From Tethya wilhelma (Eukaryota; Porifera; Demospongiae; Tethyida; Tethyidae), in assembly GCA_964030475.1 (NCBI GenBank), contig CAXIPT010000002.1, positions 17,527,893-17,591,892 of the forward strand: DNA of 64,000 nt, written 5' to 3'. Each line of letters begins with the position of its first letter. The stretch's first letter is position 1. This document shows, piece by piece, positions 63,774-64,000 of this stretch. Position numbers and translations under genes: made by a program. The notes beneath the pieces were generated by a model that ran no database searches, had not been told where the DNA came from, and worked only from the letters and a program-made list of their open reading frames with translations.

Positions 63774-63959
63774 TCTCTCTCCAGCTGCCTACTCCAGTGC
63801 TCTTCCTCTGTTGGCTTCTCTGGTGAACACAGTCAAGTACTCCCAGGCAGGGGTGTGGCTTAAGTATGCTGAGTGTCAGCACATGCTCAATGAGCTCGAG
63901 GCAGCTGCCATCTCCTACTCTAAGGTCATCTCCCTCGCTCCCAACCACACTGACACAAG
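63213..63959 (+). CDS. GTF3C3: TFIIIC subunit 3 (TFIIIC102), internal exons only
   Basis: Exons 63213-63527, 63602-63683 and 63785-63959 are in phase with one another. They encode VDLRVKLAVSMIHLGMPLPE, NPDDYGDLFVDITDAYMEN, AAYSSALPLLASLVNTVKYS and GVWLKYAECQHMLNELEAAA ISYSKVISLAPNHTDTR. These are TPR repeats aligning with human GTF3C3 (DMGDLYLDVAEAF, YNSALPLLSALV, VVWLRHAECL). The subunit contacts TFIIIB and the A-box module during Pol III transcription of tRNA genes. The gene continues right of the window; its 5' exons are missing at the N at 63030. The third exon's acceptor is preceded by a CT microsatellite (63736-63782). Confidence 0.85.
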
Positions 63960-64000
63960 GTGTGCAATATATAGCAAAGGAGTAACTTGTGTACGAGCCT

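Overview
The window is nuclear DNA from an early-branching animal, most likely a demosponge. Every gene is spliced with short GT-AG introns, many only 50-150 bp, and genes are packed a few hundred bp apart. The gene set is metazoan (Mind bomb, ROCK, RAB23, B9D2, IFT52, MFF, HUNK-like kinase). There is also a beta-helix/multi-membrane receptor-like protein of a kind I associate with sponges. Dinucleotide microsatellites are very common. Species identity is inferred from gene content and was not tested by a search.

Layout. 1-5.3 kb: receptor-like gene (-). 5.6-6.8 kb: ABHD10-like thioesterase (+). 7.1-8.4 kb: RPL7 (-). 8.5-10.3 kb: FBXO16 (+). 10.4-11.5 kb: MRPS7 (-). 11.7-13.6 kb: TMEM30A/CDC50 flippase subunit (-). 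13.7-17.3 kb: PEX13 (+), whose first intron carries a complete intronless, apparently tail-anchored UBC12-like E2. 17.4-18.6 kb: RAB20 (-). 18.8-19.5 kb: MFF-like fission factor (+). 19.7-21.0 kb: deoxyribonucleoside kinase (-). 21.2-22.8 kb: a cytochrome b5-MFF chimera (+). 23.4-30.6 kb: MIB1 (-), interrupted by a 695-N gap. 30.8-32.4 kb: type II glycosyltransferase-like protein (+). 32.7-34.9 kb: IFT52 (-). 35.3-37.1 kb: RAB23 (+), followed by a second copy of its last two exons and a tRNA-Val. 38.5-51.8 kb: ROCK (+), visibly mis-assembled. 52.2-53.7 kb: CLYBL (+). 54.0-58.2 kb: HUNK-like kinase (-). 58.5-59.3 kb: B9D2 (+). 59.6-60.2 kb: RPS20 (-). 60.3-61.4 kb: orphan coiled-coil protein (+). 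61.5-62.3 kb: MRPL13 (-). 62.5-63.0 kb: 3' fragment of UGDH (-). 63.2-64 kb: internal exons of GTF3C3 (+).

Themes. Nine gene pairs are arranged head-to-head with about 100-360 bp between start codons, several around an NRF1-like GCGCATGCGC palindrome. The 13.6-22.9 kb block is rich in organelle-membrane genes: PEX13, the nested E2, MFF, and a paralogous MFF tail fused to an NCB5OR-type cytochrome b5 domain. IFT52/RAB23 is a divergent ciliary pair. These last three points are the most biologically interesting content.

Assembly quality matters here. Isolated N bases mark contig joins. At these joins I see an inverted 1.9-kb block of ROCK coiled-coil exons, a near-identical in-frame duplication of ROCK kinase exons, a diverged duplicate of RAB23 3' exons, and two genes (UGDH, GTF3C3) cut at the same N.
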